This document shows positions 25,452-34,715 of a stretch of 64,000 nt of DNA, piece after piece; within the stretch, counting starts at the first letter, position 1, and each line of letters begins with the position of its first letter. Source of the DNA: Shewanella jiangmenensis (GTDB lineage: Bacteria > Pseudomonadota > Gammaproteobacteria > Enterobacterales > Shewanellaceae); assembly GCF_018596335.1 (NCBI RefSeq), contig NZ_JAHEPS010000002.1:372001-436000 (forward strand). The letters are read 5' to 3'. The notes beneath the pieces are model-generated. The model searched no databases. It was not told the origin of the DNA and saw only the letters and a program-made list of their open reading frames with translations. The translations under genes and the position numbers were made by a program.

Positions 25452-27236
25452 ATGCGCCCCTCTGCTTACTTTGACGGCCCAATCGAAAAACTGAACTGGA
25501 AAGTACTCACGCTGCTTTGGCCCTATTTGCTGGAGTTTAAAGGGCGGATTTTGCTCGCGCTTTCGTGCCTTGTTGTCGCCAAACTGGCGAGCGTTGGGAT
25601 GCCGTTTTTGCTGAAAGATTTGGTCGATGGGCTGGATAAGAGCCACGCCGGCGCCCTGGTTGCTGTGCCCATAGGTCTGGTGCTGGCTTATGGCGGAACC
25701 CGGCTGCTGATGTCCATCACAGGTGAAATCCGTGACACCCTGTTTGGGCGGGTGACCGAGCGCGCGATCCGCCGGCTGGGGCTGGCGGTGTTTGAGCATT
25801 TGCATCGGCTGGATCTGGATTTTCATCTCGAGCGGCGCACCGGCGGTTTGTCACGCGATATCGAGCGCGGCACCAGTGGGGTCAGCTTCCTGATGCGCTT
25901 TATGGTGTTCAACATAGTGCCTACCCTGCTCGAAATTGGCCTGGTGGTGGTGATCTTTTTTGTCAAATATGGCTGGCAGTTTGCCGCCATCACCCTGGTG
26001 TCTGTGCTGCTGTATATCCTCTTCAGCGTGGTGGCGACCGAGTGGCGCACCACCTATGTGCGCGATGCCGCCAAAGCGGATTCAGTGTCCAATACCCGCG
26101 CCATCGACAGCCTGCTGAACTACGAAACCGTTAAGTATTTCAACAATGAAGGCTATGAATCACGCCATTACGACAAGGCACTGGAAACCTGGGAAGTGGC
26201 CAAGCGCAATAACCGTCTGTCGCTGTTTGCCCTGAACGGTGGCCAGGCGGTGATCATTGCCGGCGCCATGACGGCGATGATGGCGCTTGCGGCCGTGAAC
26301 GTGGCGGATGACAAAATGACTCTGGGTGATTTTGTGCTCATCAATGCCTTTATGATGCAGCTCTTTATGCCACTAAACTTCCTTGGTTTTGTGTACCGGG
26401 AAATTCGCGGTGCCCTTGCCAATATCGAGCGGATGTTTGGCCTGCTGGATGAAACGCCAAAAATAGTTGACCGCTGCAATCCCATCGACTTTGACTGCCC
26501 ACGCGGCGAAATCCGTTTTGAGCAGGTGGCGTTCAATTACGACGAGCGTGACATCATCCGCGACGTGAGTTTTACCATAGCACCCGGTGAAAAAGTGGCG
26601 GTGGTCGGTGACAGCGGTGCCGGCAAGTCGACCCTTATCAAACTTCTGTTTCGTTTTTACGATGTCAGCAGCGGCCGCATCCTGATTGATGGTGTTGATA
26701 TCCGCGACATGAGCATGGAGAGTCTTCGCCGCAATATCGCGATTGTGCCGCAGGACACAGTGCTGTTTAACGACAGCCTGCTGGAAAATATCCGCTACGG
26801 TCGCCCCGATGCGAGCGATGAGGAAGTGCGGGATGTGATACGTCATGCGCACCTTGAGCAATTTGTCGCGTCGCTTCCCGGCGGCTGGGATACCCGGGTA
26901 GGGGAGCGCGGACTTAAGCTTTCTGGCGGTGAAAAGCAGCGGGTTGCCATTGCGCGGGCCATGTTGAAGGGCTCGCCCATTCTGGTATTTGATGAGGCGA
27001 CTTCATCACTCGACAGCCGCTCAGAGAAAGCGATTTTGGATGCGCTCAAAGAGGTGGCCGTGGGCCACACCAGCCTGGTGGTGGCGCACCGGCTGTCGAC
27101 TATTGTGGATGCCGACCGGATTGTGGTGCTCAGCCAGGGGCAGATTGCCGAGCAGGGCACCCACGACAATTTGCTTGCGGCCAACGGGCTTTATGCGCGG
27201 CTGTGGCATATCCAACATGACCAAAAGATGAAGTAA
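25452..27236 (+). CDS. Atm1-type ABC exporter (fused permease-ATPase)
   Basis: A 594-residue half-transporter. Six transmembrane helices (about 30-310) are followed by a nucleotide-binding domain with Walker A GDSGAGKS, signature LSGGEKQR, Walker B ILVFDEATSS and H-loop VAHRLST. The N-terminal PYLLEFKGRILLALSCLV and the GYESRHYDKALETWEVA segment fit the Atm1/HMT1/ABCB7 branch, whose members export glutathione-linked sulphur, metal or thiol compounds. It functions as a homodimer in the inner membrane. It stands alone; the actual substrate is unknown. Confidence 0.85.
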   Translation: MRPSAYFDGPIEKLNWKVLTLLWPYLLEFKGRILLALSCLVVAKLASVGMPFLLKDLVDGLDKSHAGALVAVPIGLVLAYGGTRLLMSITGEIRDTLFGRVTERAIRRLGLAVFEHLHRLDLDFHLERRTGGLSRDIERGTSGVSFLMRFMVFNIVPTLLEIGLVVVIFFVKYGWQFAAITLVSVLLYILFSVVATEWRTTYVRDAAKADSVSNTRAIDSLLNYETVKYFNNEGYESRHYDKALETWEVAKRNNRLSLFALNGGQAVIIAGAMTAMMALAAVNVADDKMTLGDFVLINAFMMQLFMPLNFLGFVYREIRGALANIERMFGLLDETPKIVDRCNPIDFDCPRGEIRFEQVAFNYDERDIIRDVSFTIAPGEKVAVVGDSGAGKSTLIKLLFRFYDVSSGRILIDGVDIRDMSMESLRRNIAIVPQDTVLFNDSLLENIRYGRPDASDEEVRDVIRHAHLEQFVASLPGGWDTRVGERGLKLSGGEKQRVAIARAMLKGSPILVFDEATSSLDSRSEKAILDALKEVAVGHTSLVVAHRLSTIVDADRIVVLSQGQIAEQGTHDNLLAANGLYARLWHIQHDQKMK

Positions 27237-27306
27237 AGTTCAGGTTTGATTCAGCTCGCAACTCGCATAATCGTCTGATAAACGTGGGAGTTGTAACGGA
27301 GTCGCT

Positions 27307-27564
27307 ATGGAAAATATCGCTTTGTTGGTCAACCTGGAAGGTATGTCAGAAAAGGTAACCACGGATTGGAATGCAGTTGCTGCAACCTTGCTAAAGCGCC
27401 AGGTATCTCAGGATGCACTGGAAGACATTTATGCGGATTTGTGTGCCGGACTTAAGGTCACAACCCGTGGTTTAACCCTGGCCAAGCTGAATACCGATTT
27501 ACTGCTGGACGGGATAATATCTGACTCAGTCAAGATACAGGCTGCGGGGGCTTGCCGTTACTGA
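27307..27564 (+). CDS. Small protein of unknown function, 85 residues
   Basis: A soluble, mainly helical protein with no signal peptide. Residues 19-60 (TDWNAVAATLLKRQVSQDALEDIYADLCAGL) look like a compact helical domain, and there are two Cys (47, 83). GGAG seven bases before the ATG supports translation. It lies 70 bp after the ABC exporter and could be in its transcript. No family recognised. Confidence 0.6.
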   Translation: MENIALLVNLEGMSEKVTTDWNAVAATLLKRQVSQDALEDIYADLCAGLKVTTRGLTLAKLNTDLLLDGIISDSVKIQAAGACRY

Positions 27565-27579
27565 GTCAGAGAGATTTGC

Positions 27580-27774
27580 CTACTTGTTGGCTGGCGGATT
27601 CTTACGCCAGCCTTCACACAACAGCGGATGTGGCTTTTCGTCATCGGCAGGCACGAGTCTGATGATGCGGCCATCCCTGAAACACAGCTGTTCACCTTCG
27701 ATTTCCGTCAGCCGATCACAGTTTTGACAACTGGTGCTGCGTACTTTTGCCATTGGTAACTTGGGGTCGTTCAA
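27580..27774 (-). CDS. Small Cys-containing protein, possible zinc ribbon
   Basis: A 64-residue protein with CQNC near residues 16-19 and further Cys near 31 and 53, a spacing compatible with a small metal-binding fold. The longer TTG start at 27774 is kept because AGGA lies eight bases upstream. The ATG at 27753 (residue 8) has no ribosome binding site. It converges on the 85-residue gene. No family recognised. Confidence 0.55.
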   Translation of the reverse strand: MNDPKLPMAKVRSTSCQNCDRLTEIEGEQLCFRDGRIIRLVPADDEKPHPLLCEGWRKNPPANK

Positions 27775-27997
27775 TTACAGGATCCTGGTCTGACAATGGT
27801 TGATCCAACTCTCACTCTCATTCCTTGGCGTGAGCTGAATCAATGTTCTTGCGGCCATTATACTCAAGGCAGATGAAGTTTAAATTAAAACTTAAGTCGA
27901 GCAGGGTTTCGGGTGTTTTTTGCGCAGATTTCGCTAAAGTTGTGTAAAAAATGTCCGATAACGATGGTGTGATGATCCGTTTGCGTTGAGGTGAGTT

Positions 27998-28615
27998 ATG
28001 GAAATTCGTCCGCCCGCGGCCAACCATGGCAGTCAGGTATCCCAGGTCGCACGGGATAAAGAGGCATCTTCCGCTACCAATCATGGTCAGTCGGTTTCAG
28101 TTGTCGCCAGTCAGAAAACCGCCGAGCACTCGGCGCGCTCGTTAATGAATGCCGCTATCCTCTCAGCCCAGCAGGAGGTTAACCTCAGCGCAGCCGATGA
28201 GCCTATGGTGCTGTTGTACCGCGCGGCCATCGAGGCCATCAACGAGGAGCTTGCGCCCACCCAGGGCGAGAAGGCAATTCAGCGCCTCGCCGATGAAGGG
28301 GTTGATACTTCCCCCGAGGCCACCGCCAAACGTATCGTCGACTTTGCCACCCAGTTTTTTGGCGTCTATCAATCGCAAAATCAGAGTCAGTCCTTCGATG
28401 AGCAGCTCGATGGTTTTATGTCGGTGATAGGCGGCGCTATCGATCAGGGGTTTAAAGAGGCGCGGGATATTTTATCGGGGCTTAAGGTGCTCGAAGGTGA
28501 CATTGCGGCCGGCGTCGATAAAACCTACTCGTTGGTGCAGGATGGCCTGAAAGCCTTTTACGACGGCTTCAAGTCGCCCAAGGATGATAACAGCGATAAC
28601 ACCGCCGCCAATTAA
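27998..28615 (+). CDS. DUF5610-family protein
   Basis: A 205-residue cytosolic-type protein with a low-complexity Ser/Gln/Ala N-terminus (about 1-45) and a helical domain (about 50-190). It includes LYRAAIEAINEELAP, RIVDFATQFFGVYQ and DGFMSVIGGAIDQGFKEARDIL. This matches DUF5610 as remembered; such proteins have sometimes been misnamed as hydrogenase components. Function is unknown. The next gene starts 77 bp downstream on the same strand. Confidence 0.65.
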   Translation: MEIRPPAANHGSQVSQVARDKEASSATNHGQSVSVVASQKTAEHSARSLMNAAILSAQQEVNLSAADEPMVLLYRAAIEAINEELAPTQGEKAIQRLADEGVDTSPEATAKRIVDFATQFFGVYQSQNQSQSFDEQLDGFMSVIGGAIDQGFKEARDILSGLKVLEGDIAAGVDKTYSLVQDGLKAFYDGFKSPKDDNSDNTAAN

Positions 28616-28692
28616 GCCGCTCACAGAAAGGGGTTTTTATTTGGCCACCGCTTGCTTATGCTGAACTTTCAAACAGCGTCTTTGGAGGCAGC

Positions 28693-29439
28693 ATGTGGGT
28701 AACTGGTGAAGTGGTGGCACGTCGCGATTGGACCGATAAACTGTTTTCGCTGCGGATAAAGGCGCAAATCGCGCCCTTTATTGCCGGGCAGTTTATCAAG
28801 TTAAGCCTCGGCGGCGATGAAAAACGGCTGGCGCGTGCCTATTCGCTGGTAAATGCCCCTGATGATGACTGTCTCGAAGTGCTGGCCGTTGCCGTAGAAG
28901 ATGGTCAGCTGTCGCCCAAACTTCAGGATCTGAATACCGGTGACAAGCTCGAAGTCTCCGCCAGCGCCGCCGGTTTTATGACCTTAAACGAGTTACCGCT
29001 TGCCCCCCGTCAAGGCCGAAAACTGTGGATGCTTGCCACAGGCACCGCCGTTGGCCCTTTTATTTCTATGCTGCGCACCGCCGAGCCCTGGCAATTGTTC
29101 GATCACCTGGTGCTGGTTTACGGTGTGCGCTACGCACAGGATCTGGCTTACCTTGATGAGCTTCGGGCACTGGAGCGCAGTCAGCCGCAATTCCAGCTGC
29201 AATTGTCTGTAACCCGGGAGCACTGCGAGCATGCCATGGGGGTGAGGATCCCCGACGCCATCGCTTCGGGGCTGCTTGAGTCCCGCAGCGGTCTTTTGCT
29301 TACAAAGGAAGATTCTCAGGTGATGATTTGCGGTAATCCCGACATGGTCGCCGAAAGCCTTCGGCTGCTGCTTGAGCGGGGGCTTGAGAAAAACCTTCGC
29401 CGGGCCCCCGGCCAAATCACTCTGGAAAAATATTGGTAA
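28693..29439 (+). CDS. fpr: Ferredoxin/flavodoxin-NADP reductase
   Basis: A 248-residue cytosolic FAD enzyme transferring electrons between NADPH and ferredoxin or flavodoxin. The FAD-binding motif RAYSLVNAP (RxYS) is near residues 51-59. The NADP domain starts with MLATGTAVGPFISMLR, then LVYGVRYAQDLAY and MICGNPDMV. The C-terminal EKYW aromatic end is typical of the bacterial Fpr subclass. GGAGG precedes the ATG. The GST-like gene follows 18 bp later, so they are likely co-transcribed. Confidence 0.9.
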   Translation: MWVTGEVVARRDWTDKLFSLRIKAQIAPFIAGQFIKLSLGGDEKRLARAYSLVNAPDDDCLEVLAVAVEDGQLSPKLQDLNTGDKLEVSASAAGFMTLNELPLAPRQGRKLWMLATGTAVGPFISMLRTAEPWQLFDHLVLVYGVRYAQDLAYLDELRALERSQPQFQLQLSVTREHCEHAMGVRIPDAIASGLLESRSGLLLTKEDSQVMICGNPDMVAESLRLLLERGLEKNLRRAPGQITLEKYW

Positions 29440-29457
29440 CCCAAAAGGAAAATAACG

Positions 29458-30051
29458 ATGAAGCTTTTGTGCTCTGCGCCGTCTCCCTATTCCCGTCTGG
29501 TGCGCATCATAGTGCGCTATCTGGAGCTTGAGGTTGAAGAAGTCAGCACCAACCCGTTTGATAATGGTGATGAGTTGCTGCGCGGCAACCCGCTCGGGCA
29601 AATTCCCTGCCTGTTTTTAAGTGATGGCGCGGCGTTGTACGACAGCGAGGTCATCAGCCGTTACCTTGATGTGACCCATGCCAAATCCCAGCTCTTTGGT
29701 GCGCCCGGCAGCGATTGGCATCTGCAATGCCAGTTTTCATTGATAAAGGGCCTTATCGACAGCGCGGTTAAACTGCGTCAGGAACAAATGCGTGAAGATG
29801 AGGGCGTGCGCTCGCCCTTTTGGACGGCGCGCTATGAACAGGCGCTGCTGCGCGGCATCCGTGAACTTGAGCGTCAGGGCGCGGGTAATCGCAGCCGCAT
29901 AGATGCCAGTGCCATGGCGCTGGTGTGTCTGCTCGACTACGTGGATTTTCGTCATCCAAGCCTTGATTGGCGTAAGCTCGCGCCAGCAACGGCGCTGTGG
30001 TTTGAAGAAGTGCGTGAGCTGCCAGTGTTTGCCCAAACCCGCCCAGGCTGA
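29458..30051 (+). CDS. Glutathione S-transferase family protein
   Basis: A 197-residue protein with a thioredoxin-fold N-terminal domain (about 1-78: CSAPSPYSRLVRIIVRYLEL, NPLGQIPCLFL, DSEVISRYLD) and a helical C-terminal domain. The SPYSRLVR motif resembles YibF-type GSTs. The reaction is not predictable. It follows fpr by 18 bp with an AAAGGAAAA site, so it probably shares the transcript. Confidence 0.83.
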   Translation: MKLLCSAPSPYSRLVRIIVRYLELEVEEVSTNPFDNGDELLRGNPLGQIPCLFLSDGAALYDSEVISRYLDVTHAKSQLFGAPGSDWHLQCQFSLIKGLIDSAVKLRQEQMREDEGVRSPFWTARYEQALLRGIRELERQGAGNRSRIDASAMALVCLLDYVDFRHPSLDWRKLAPATALWFEEVRELPVFAQTRPG

Positions 30052-30074
30052 GCGAAAAGCGCGGATTATTCAGC

Positions 30075-30584
30075 TCAGTGATCGCTAAGCCGCCTGCCTT
30101 TGGAGCGGGCGCGGCGGTTAGTCTCACCAAAGTGGCCGTAGAGTTCGTCGGACAGGCCATAACGGGCGCGCCGATCAGTGCCGGGGACTCGTCTGTCTTC
30201 AAAGTGCTGGTAGTGGCATTGACACTGGGCTTTATCGCAGTTTGGCAGGGGCAGGGTGGGGGCTTCGGCCGATAAAAAACGTTTCTGCCCAAGGGCTTTT
30301 TGGGCGGTGCAGCTGTCGCTGTCGCTGACAATTGCCACGCAGTGGAACGGATGTTCTCCGTGATGGGCGCTGACGTTGTGACTGGCATGCAGCGCCACTT
30401 CCTCGAGTGTTTCATACACAGGCGCGCTGCGCAGTGCCCGCTCCTCTGACACACCTTTGCCATGGGCGGCATGGCCATTGCGCTGGCGTTGATGCCGCTG
30501 AAGCCAGTGATTGGCCTGATAGTGGCTGTAGCCAAACCAGCCCAGCGTCAGCAGCACGGCCATAATCAAGAACGCCACCGCCAT
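30075..30584 (-). CDS. Single-pass membrane protein with His/Cys-rich tail
   Basis: A 169-residue protein with one N-terminal helix (about 1-20, VAFLIMAVLLTLGWFGY) and a long hydrophilic tail. The tail is rich in His and Cys, with C(x)4C(x)1C in NCDKAQCQCHY followed by HFEDRR. The ATG at 30584 follows GGGAG; an upstream TTG would add nine residues. It may bind a metal, but this is only a composition-based guess. It converges on the GST gene, with stop codons 24 bp apart. Confidence 0.6.
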   Translation of the reverse strand: MAVAFLIMAVLLTLGWFGYSHYQANHWLQRHQRQRNGHAAHGKGVSEERALRSAPVYETLEEVALHASHNVSAHHGEHPFHCVAIVSDSDSCTAQKALGQKRFLSAEAPTLPLPNCDKAQCQCHYQHFEDRRVPGTDRRARYGLSDELYGHFGETNRRARSKGRRLSDH

Positions 30585-30770
30585 AGGGCCCACTCCCGAG
30601 TCCGTAATCAATTAAGCTTCAGTTTAGTTTAGTTTGAGATAATCGCCGGTTTTACTGGTTTGAAGCTCGTTGAGATTTGGATCAAAATCTTTAAAAATCA
30701 TTGGCTAGCATAACAATTTCTCGGTTTTTTGTTGCTTGGCTCCAAAGCTTGAATTACCCTTGTCGGAAGT

Positions 30771-30789
30771 GATAATAATTATCATTAGT
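30771..30789 (+). promoter_or_regulatory. Fur box upstream of the iron ABC operon
   Basis: GATAATAATTATCATTAGT matches the 19-bp Fur consensus GATAATGATAATCATTATC at 15 positions. It lies 41 bp before the ATG of the binding-protein gene, so the operon should be repressed by iron-loaded Fur. Confidence 0.8.
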
Positions 30790-30829
30790 TAGTTTGATTC
30801 TCAGGGCATCAACTTCACCGGAGTTCGAC

Positions 30830-31837
30830 ATGAAATTATCCAAAGGGATCCTGTTTGCCGGCTTGGCCTGTATCGCGGGCACCAGCGTGGCGGCTGAACA
30901 ATTAACCATTTACTCCTACCGCCAGGCGTTCCTTATCGAACCCATTCTTGCCGAATTTACCAAAGAAACCGGCATCAAAACCCAGGTGGTGTTTGCCAAA
31001 GACGGCATTGCCGAGCGCCTGCAGCGCGAAGGCCGACTGTCGAAAGCGGATCTGGTACTGACCTCTGATTTTTCCAAGCTGATGGAACTGGTTGATAAAA
31101 ACCTGGTTGCCAAGGTCGACAGCCCGGTGCTCGAAAGCAATATTCCGGCGCAGCTGCGCTCAGAAGGCGATGACTGGTATGCCCTGACTGTGCGCACCCG
31201 CAGCCTGTATTCCTCCAAAGAACGCCTCGGCAAGCTGGATATCGACTATGAAGATCTGGCCAAGCCTGAGTACAAAGGCAAAATTTGTACCCGCAGCGGC
31301 AAGCACCCGTACAACATTTCGCTGGTTGCCTCTATGATTGCCCACAAGGGCGAGGCCGAAACCCGCACCTGGCTTGAAGGGCTTAAGGCAAACCTCGCCC
31401 GCGTGCCGCAGGGTAACGATCGCGCTCAGGTAAAAGCCGTAAAAGAAGGCCTGTGTGATATCGCCATCGGCAACAGCTATTACTTTGGCGCCATGATGCA
31501 GGACCCAGAGCAAAAGAGCTGGGCCGAGGCGGTATACATTAACTTCCCCAATCAGAAAAACCGCGGCACCCACATCAACGTGTCCGGTATGGCCCTGCCC
31601 AAGCACGCGCCAAACCGCGACCAGGCGGTCAAGCTGATGGAGTTCCTATCTTCCGACAAAGCCCAGCAGGCCTATGCCGAAGTGAACATGGAATATCCGG
31701 TCAAGGCCGATGTGAAGCCGTCTGCCATCGTGGCGTCCTGGGGTGAGTTCAAGGCCGACAGTCTGCCGATTGGCAAGCTGGCCGAAAACCACGCCGCAGC
31801 GGTGAAGCTGCTCGATGAAGTGAAATTTGATCTCTGA
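30830..31837 (+). CDS. fbpA: Ferric-iron ABC transporter, periplasmic binding protein
   Basis: A 335-residue periplasmic protein (FbpA/FutA1-like) that captures ferric iron. The ATG at 30830 begins a signal peptide ending SVAAEQ. The mature start EQLTIYSYRQ and the segments TGIKTQVVFAKDG, LVLTSDFSKL and GNSYYFGAMMQDPEQ are typical. The paired tyrosines in NSYYFG are likely iron ligands. It heads a three-gene importer operon behind a Fur box. Confidence 0.9.
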   Translation: MKLSKGILFAGLACIAGTSVAAEQLTIYSYRQAFLIEPILAEFTKETGIKTQVVFAKDGIAERLQREGRLSKADLVLTSDFSKLMELVDKNLVAKVDSPVLESNIPAQLRSEGDDWYALTVRTRSLYSSKERLGKLDIDYEDLAKPEYKGKICTRSGKHPYNISLVASMIAHKGEAETRTWLEGLKANLARVPQGNDRAQVKAVKEGLCDIAIGNSYYFGAMMQDPEQKSWAEAVYINFPNQKNRGTHINVSGMALPKHAPNRDQAVKLMEFLSSDKAQQAYAEVNMEYPVKADVKPSAIVASWGEFKADSLPIGKLAENHAAAVKLLDEVKFDL

Positions 31838-31895
31838 CGGCAGGATAGCCCGTTAAAGCGCGGCGTCAGGGACGACGCCGCACGCGGATACAGTT

Positions 31896-33629
31896 ATGGT
31901 TGTTGGTTTACCCAAGCGCTGGTCGCTTGTGGGTTTTGTAATTGCCTTTTTACTGCTGACGCCACTGCTGGCGCTGCTGACCCTTGCCACCTTGCCTGAC
32001 GGCGAGGTGTTTGCGCATCTGACAAACACCGTACTGCCAAGTTATATCGCCAACACCGCCAAGCTGATGCTGGCCGTGGTGCTGTTGTCGCTGCTGTTTG
32101 CCGTGCCTGCTGCCTGGCTGGTGGCGCGCTGCGACTTACCCGGGCGGCGATTTTTCCAGTGGGCGTTGCTGCTTCCGCTGGCGATGCCGGGCTATGTGGT
32201 GGCTTACATCTATACCGATTTGCTCGATTACCCGGGGCCGGTGCAGCGCTTTGTGCGGAGTCTGCTTGGCGCTACCTCGCCCGCTGATTACTGGTTTCCC
32301 GATATTCGAAGCCTTGGCGGCGCGGCATTGATGCTGGCGCTGGTGCTGTTTCCTTATATCTTTTTGCTGGGGCGCACCGCCTTTATGGAGCAGTCATTAA
32401 GCCTGCTGCAGGCGTCCCGCATTATGGGTGCCAGCGAGCGGCAAAGCTTCTGGCGCCTGTCGTTGCCCATGGCGCGCCCGGCCATTGCCGCCGGCGTGGC
32501 GCTGGTGGCGATGGAAACCGCCGCCGACTTTGCCACCGTGAGTTACTTTGCGGTGCCTACCCTGACAACCGCTGTGTACGACACCTGGCTGGGTTACGGC
32601 AGCCTTGCCTCGGCATCCAAGCTGTCGGTGATCATTCTGCTGGCGGTGTTTTTACTGATTTACCTTGAGCGTTTTGCCCGGCGCAAACAGGAGCTGTTTC
32701 AGCGTCAGGCGCTGACAGGCCAGATCCCGCTGTTATCCCTTGGCCGCTGGCGCTGGCCAGCCTTTGGATTTTGCCTGTTGCTGCTGCTGGCATCCTTTAT
32801 ATTGCCGCTCGGGATTTTGCTCGATTACGCCATCCGCTACTTTGGCGCCAGTTGGAACAGTGAATTTTTCCAATTCAGTTGGAACAGCTTCTATTTATCC
32901 GCCCTGAGCGCCGCCCTGTGTGTGCTGCTGGCACTGGCGCTGCTTTATGTGGGCCGTATCAGCCCAAGGCGCATCGACAGCTGGCCTGCGCGCCTTGCCA
33001 GCAGCGGTTATGCGCTGCCCGGCACTGTGCTTGCCATTGGCGTGCTTGGGCCGCTGACCTGGCTTGATTTTGCCATCAATGACCTTGCTGACTGGTTAGG
33101 GCGAGAAGGACCCGGGCTTATTTTCAGTGGCAGCGTAGCGGCGCTGCTGTTTGCCTTTTGTGTGCGTTTTGCCGCGATTGCCATTGGCGGTATCGAAAAT
33201 TCCTGGCGGCGACTGTCGCCGTCGCTCGATATGGCGGCGCTGACCATGGGCAAGGGGCCGCTGTCGATGTTCTTTTTAGTGCACTTACCGCTGCTGCGTA
33301 CCGGCATTCTGGCCGCCTTGCTGCTGGTGTTTATCGAGGCAATGAAAGAGTTGCCGGCAGCGCTTTTGCTCAGGCCCATCGGCTTTGAAAATCTCGCCAC
33401 CCATGTGTTTCAGTATGTCTCGGACGAGCGACTGGAGCAGGGGGCGCTGGCGGCGATTGTGATAGTGCTGGTTGGACTGGTTCCACTGATTTTGCTAAAC
33501 CGCTCGCTTGAGCTTAAGGCACCTGACAGCCCTGTGTCTGACAGCCCTGTATCTGACAGCCCTGTATCTGACAGCCCTGTATCTGACAGCCCTGTGTCTG
33601 TTAACCCTATGTCGCCGAAGGAGCGCTGA
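31896..33629 (+). CDS. fbpB: Ferric-iron ABC transporter permease with repeat tail
   Basis: A 577-residue inner-membrane permease made of two fused BPD_transp_1 halves, about 12 helices. The EAA loops read LLQASRIMGASERQSFWRLSLPMA (first half) and ALTMGKGPLSMFFLVHLPLL (second half). The C-terminus ends in five copies of a five-residue DSPVS unit plus a degenerate sixth (VNPMS), encoded by a 15-bp tandem repeat. Family members normally end near the LNRSLELK region, so the tail appears to be an added extension. The gene is 58 bp after fbpA and 2 bp before fbpC. Confidence 0.88.
   Translation: MVVGLPKRWSLVGFVIAFLLLTPLLALLTLATLPDGEVFAHLTNTVLPSYIANTAKLMLAVVLLSLLFAVPAAWLVARCDLPGRRFFQWALLLPLAMPGYVVAYIYTDLLDYPGPVQRFVRSLLGATSPADYWFPDIRSLGGAALMLALVLFPYIFLLGRTAFMEQSLSLLQASRIMGASERQSFWRLSLPMARPAIAAGVALVAMETAADFATVSYFAVPTLTTAVYDTWLGYGSLASASKLSVIILLAVFLLIYLERFARRKQELFQRQALTGQIPLLSLGRWRWPAFGFCLLLLLASFILPLGILLDYAIRYFGASWNSEFFQFSWNSFYLSALSAALCVLLALALLYVGRISPRRIDSWPARLASSGYALPGTVLAIGVLGPLTWLDFAINDLADWLGREGPGLIFSGSVAALLFAFCVRFAAIAIGGIENSWRRLSPSLDMAALTMGKGPLSMFFLVHLPLLRTGILAALLLVFIEAMKELPAALLLRPIGFENLATHVFQYVSDERLEQGALAAIVIVLVGLVPLILLNRSLELKAPDSPVSDSPVSDSPVSDSPVSDSPVSVNPMSPKER
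33523..33612 (+). repeat. Five 15-bp in-frame tandem copies at the 3' end of fbpB
   Basis: CTGACAGCCCTGTRT repeats at 33523, 33538, 33553, 33568 and 33583, nearly identical to each other, followed by a degenerate copy at 33598-33612. They are read in frame as DSPVS. High identity suggests recent expansion and possible length variation between strains. Confidence 0.92.
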
Positions 33630-33631
33630 TT

Positions 33632-34672
33632 ATGTCCACCCTCAGCATTCAGGATTTACACAGTGACTATCGCGGCGTAACCGTGCTCAGCGGGCTGTCG
33701 CTCACCCTGGCACAGGGCGAAATTGTGGCGCTGCTTGGCCCAAGTGGCTGCGGCAAAACCACCTTGCTGCGCAGCATTGCCGGTTTGCAGGGCATCTCCC
33801 GCGGCAGTGTCGCTATCAGCGGTCAGCTGGTAAACGATGCTTCTTCCGGGGTATTCACAGCGCCTGAAAAGCGCGGCATCGGCATGATATTTCAGGACTA
33901 TGCGCTGTTTCCGCACCTGAGTGTGGCCGACAATATCCTCTTTGGGGTAAAGGGGTTGAATGCCAAGGAGCGCGCCGCACGGCTTGACGATATGCTTGCG
34001 CTGGTGAAACTGCCCGGGCTTGCCAAGCGCTATCCCCATGAATTATCGGGCGGCCAGCAGCAGCGGGTGTCGATTGCGCGGGCGCTTGCCTATGAGCCGC
34101 AGCTGCTGCTGCTCGATGAGCCATTTTCGAATATCGATGCCCAGGTGCGCCGGGCGCTGATGCTGGAAATTCGCGCCATATTGAAGGCGCGTAATGTATC
34201 GGCGGTGTTTGTAACCCACAGCAAGGACGAGGCTTTTGCCTTTGCCGATACCCTGGCGCTGTTTGAAGATGGTCGTATTGTCCAACACGGTATCCCCGAA
34301 ACCCTGTATCAGCGGCCAAAGACCGCCTATGTCGCCGATTTCCTCGGTGCCTCCAATTATCTGGCAGTCACGGCCACGCCCCTCGATGCGGGTTACCGGA
34401 TTGAGAGCGCCATCGGCAGTTATCCGTTTGCCGGACTTACCGAGGCGCCTTCCCGCGGCCGCTGGCTGCTGCGGCCCGAGCACTTGCTGTTGGAAGAAGA
34501 CGCCGGCGGCGAAGGCATCATCCTTGAGCGGCGCTTCCTTGGGAATGGTTGCCATTATCTGGTGCAGCTCGGTGAGCAGGTGCTCGATATCCACAGTCAC
34601 TTAGGTCATCTTGGCTGCGGCGCTCGGGTGCGGGTCACAGCCGATGTCGATGAGCCTGTGCTGTTTGCTTAG
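33632..34672 (+). CDS. fbpC: Ferric-iron ABC transporter ATP-binding protein
   Basis: A 346-residue ATPase energising the FbpAB importer at the cytoplasmic face. Walker A is GPSGCGKTT, the signature LSGGQQQR, Walker B LLLLDEPF and the H-loop VFVTHSKDEA. Residues about 240-346 form a C-terminal regulatory domain of the TOBE type, with GRWLLRPEHLLLEEDAGGEG. The 18-bp tandem repeat at its end starts within the last codons. It is the last gene of the iron operon. Confidence 0.9.
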   Translation: MSTLSIQDLHSDYRGVTVLSGLSLTLAQGEIVALLGPSGCGKTTLLRSIAGLQGISRGSVAISGQLVNDASSGVFTAPEKRGIGMIFQDYALFPHLSVADNILFGVKGLNAKERAARLDDMLALVKLPGLAKRYPHELSGGQQQRVSIARALAYEPQLLLLDEPFSNIDAQVRRALMLEIRAILKARNVSAVFVTHSKDEAFAFADTLALFEDGRIVQHGIPETLYQRPKTAYVADFLGASNYLAVTATPLDAGYRIESAIGSYPFAGLTEAPSRGRWLLRPEHLLLEEDAGGEGIILERRFLGNGCHYLVQLGEQVLDIHSHLGHLGCGARVRVTADVDEPVLFA

Positions 34673-34715
34673 GTCTGGTTGTTTGCTTAGGTCTGCCTGT
34701 TTGCTTAGGTCTTGT
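34662..34715 (+). repeat. Three 18-bp tandem copies spanning the fbpC stop codon
   Basis: TGTTTGCTTAGGTCTGGT (34662), TGTTTGCTTAGGTCTGCC (34680) and TGTTTGCTTAGGTCTTGT (34698). The TAG in copy 1 is the fbpC stop. The 18-bp spacing puts a further in-frame TAG in each later copy. Confidence 0.9.

Noticed and set aside
25317..25826. 169-codon minus-strand frame overlapping the start of the ABC exporter gene
   Set aside because: It is a mirror of the well-supported exporter frame, with Gln/His-rich composition typical of antisense shadow frames.
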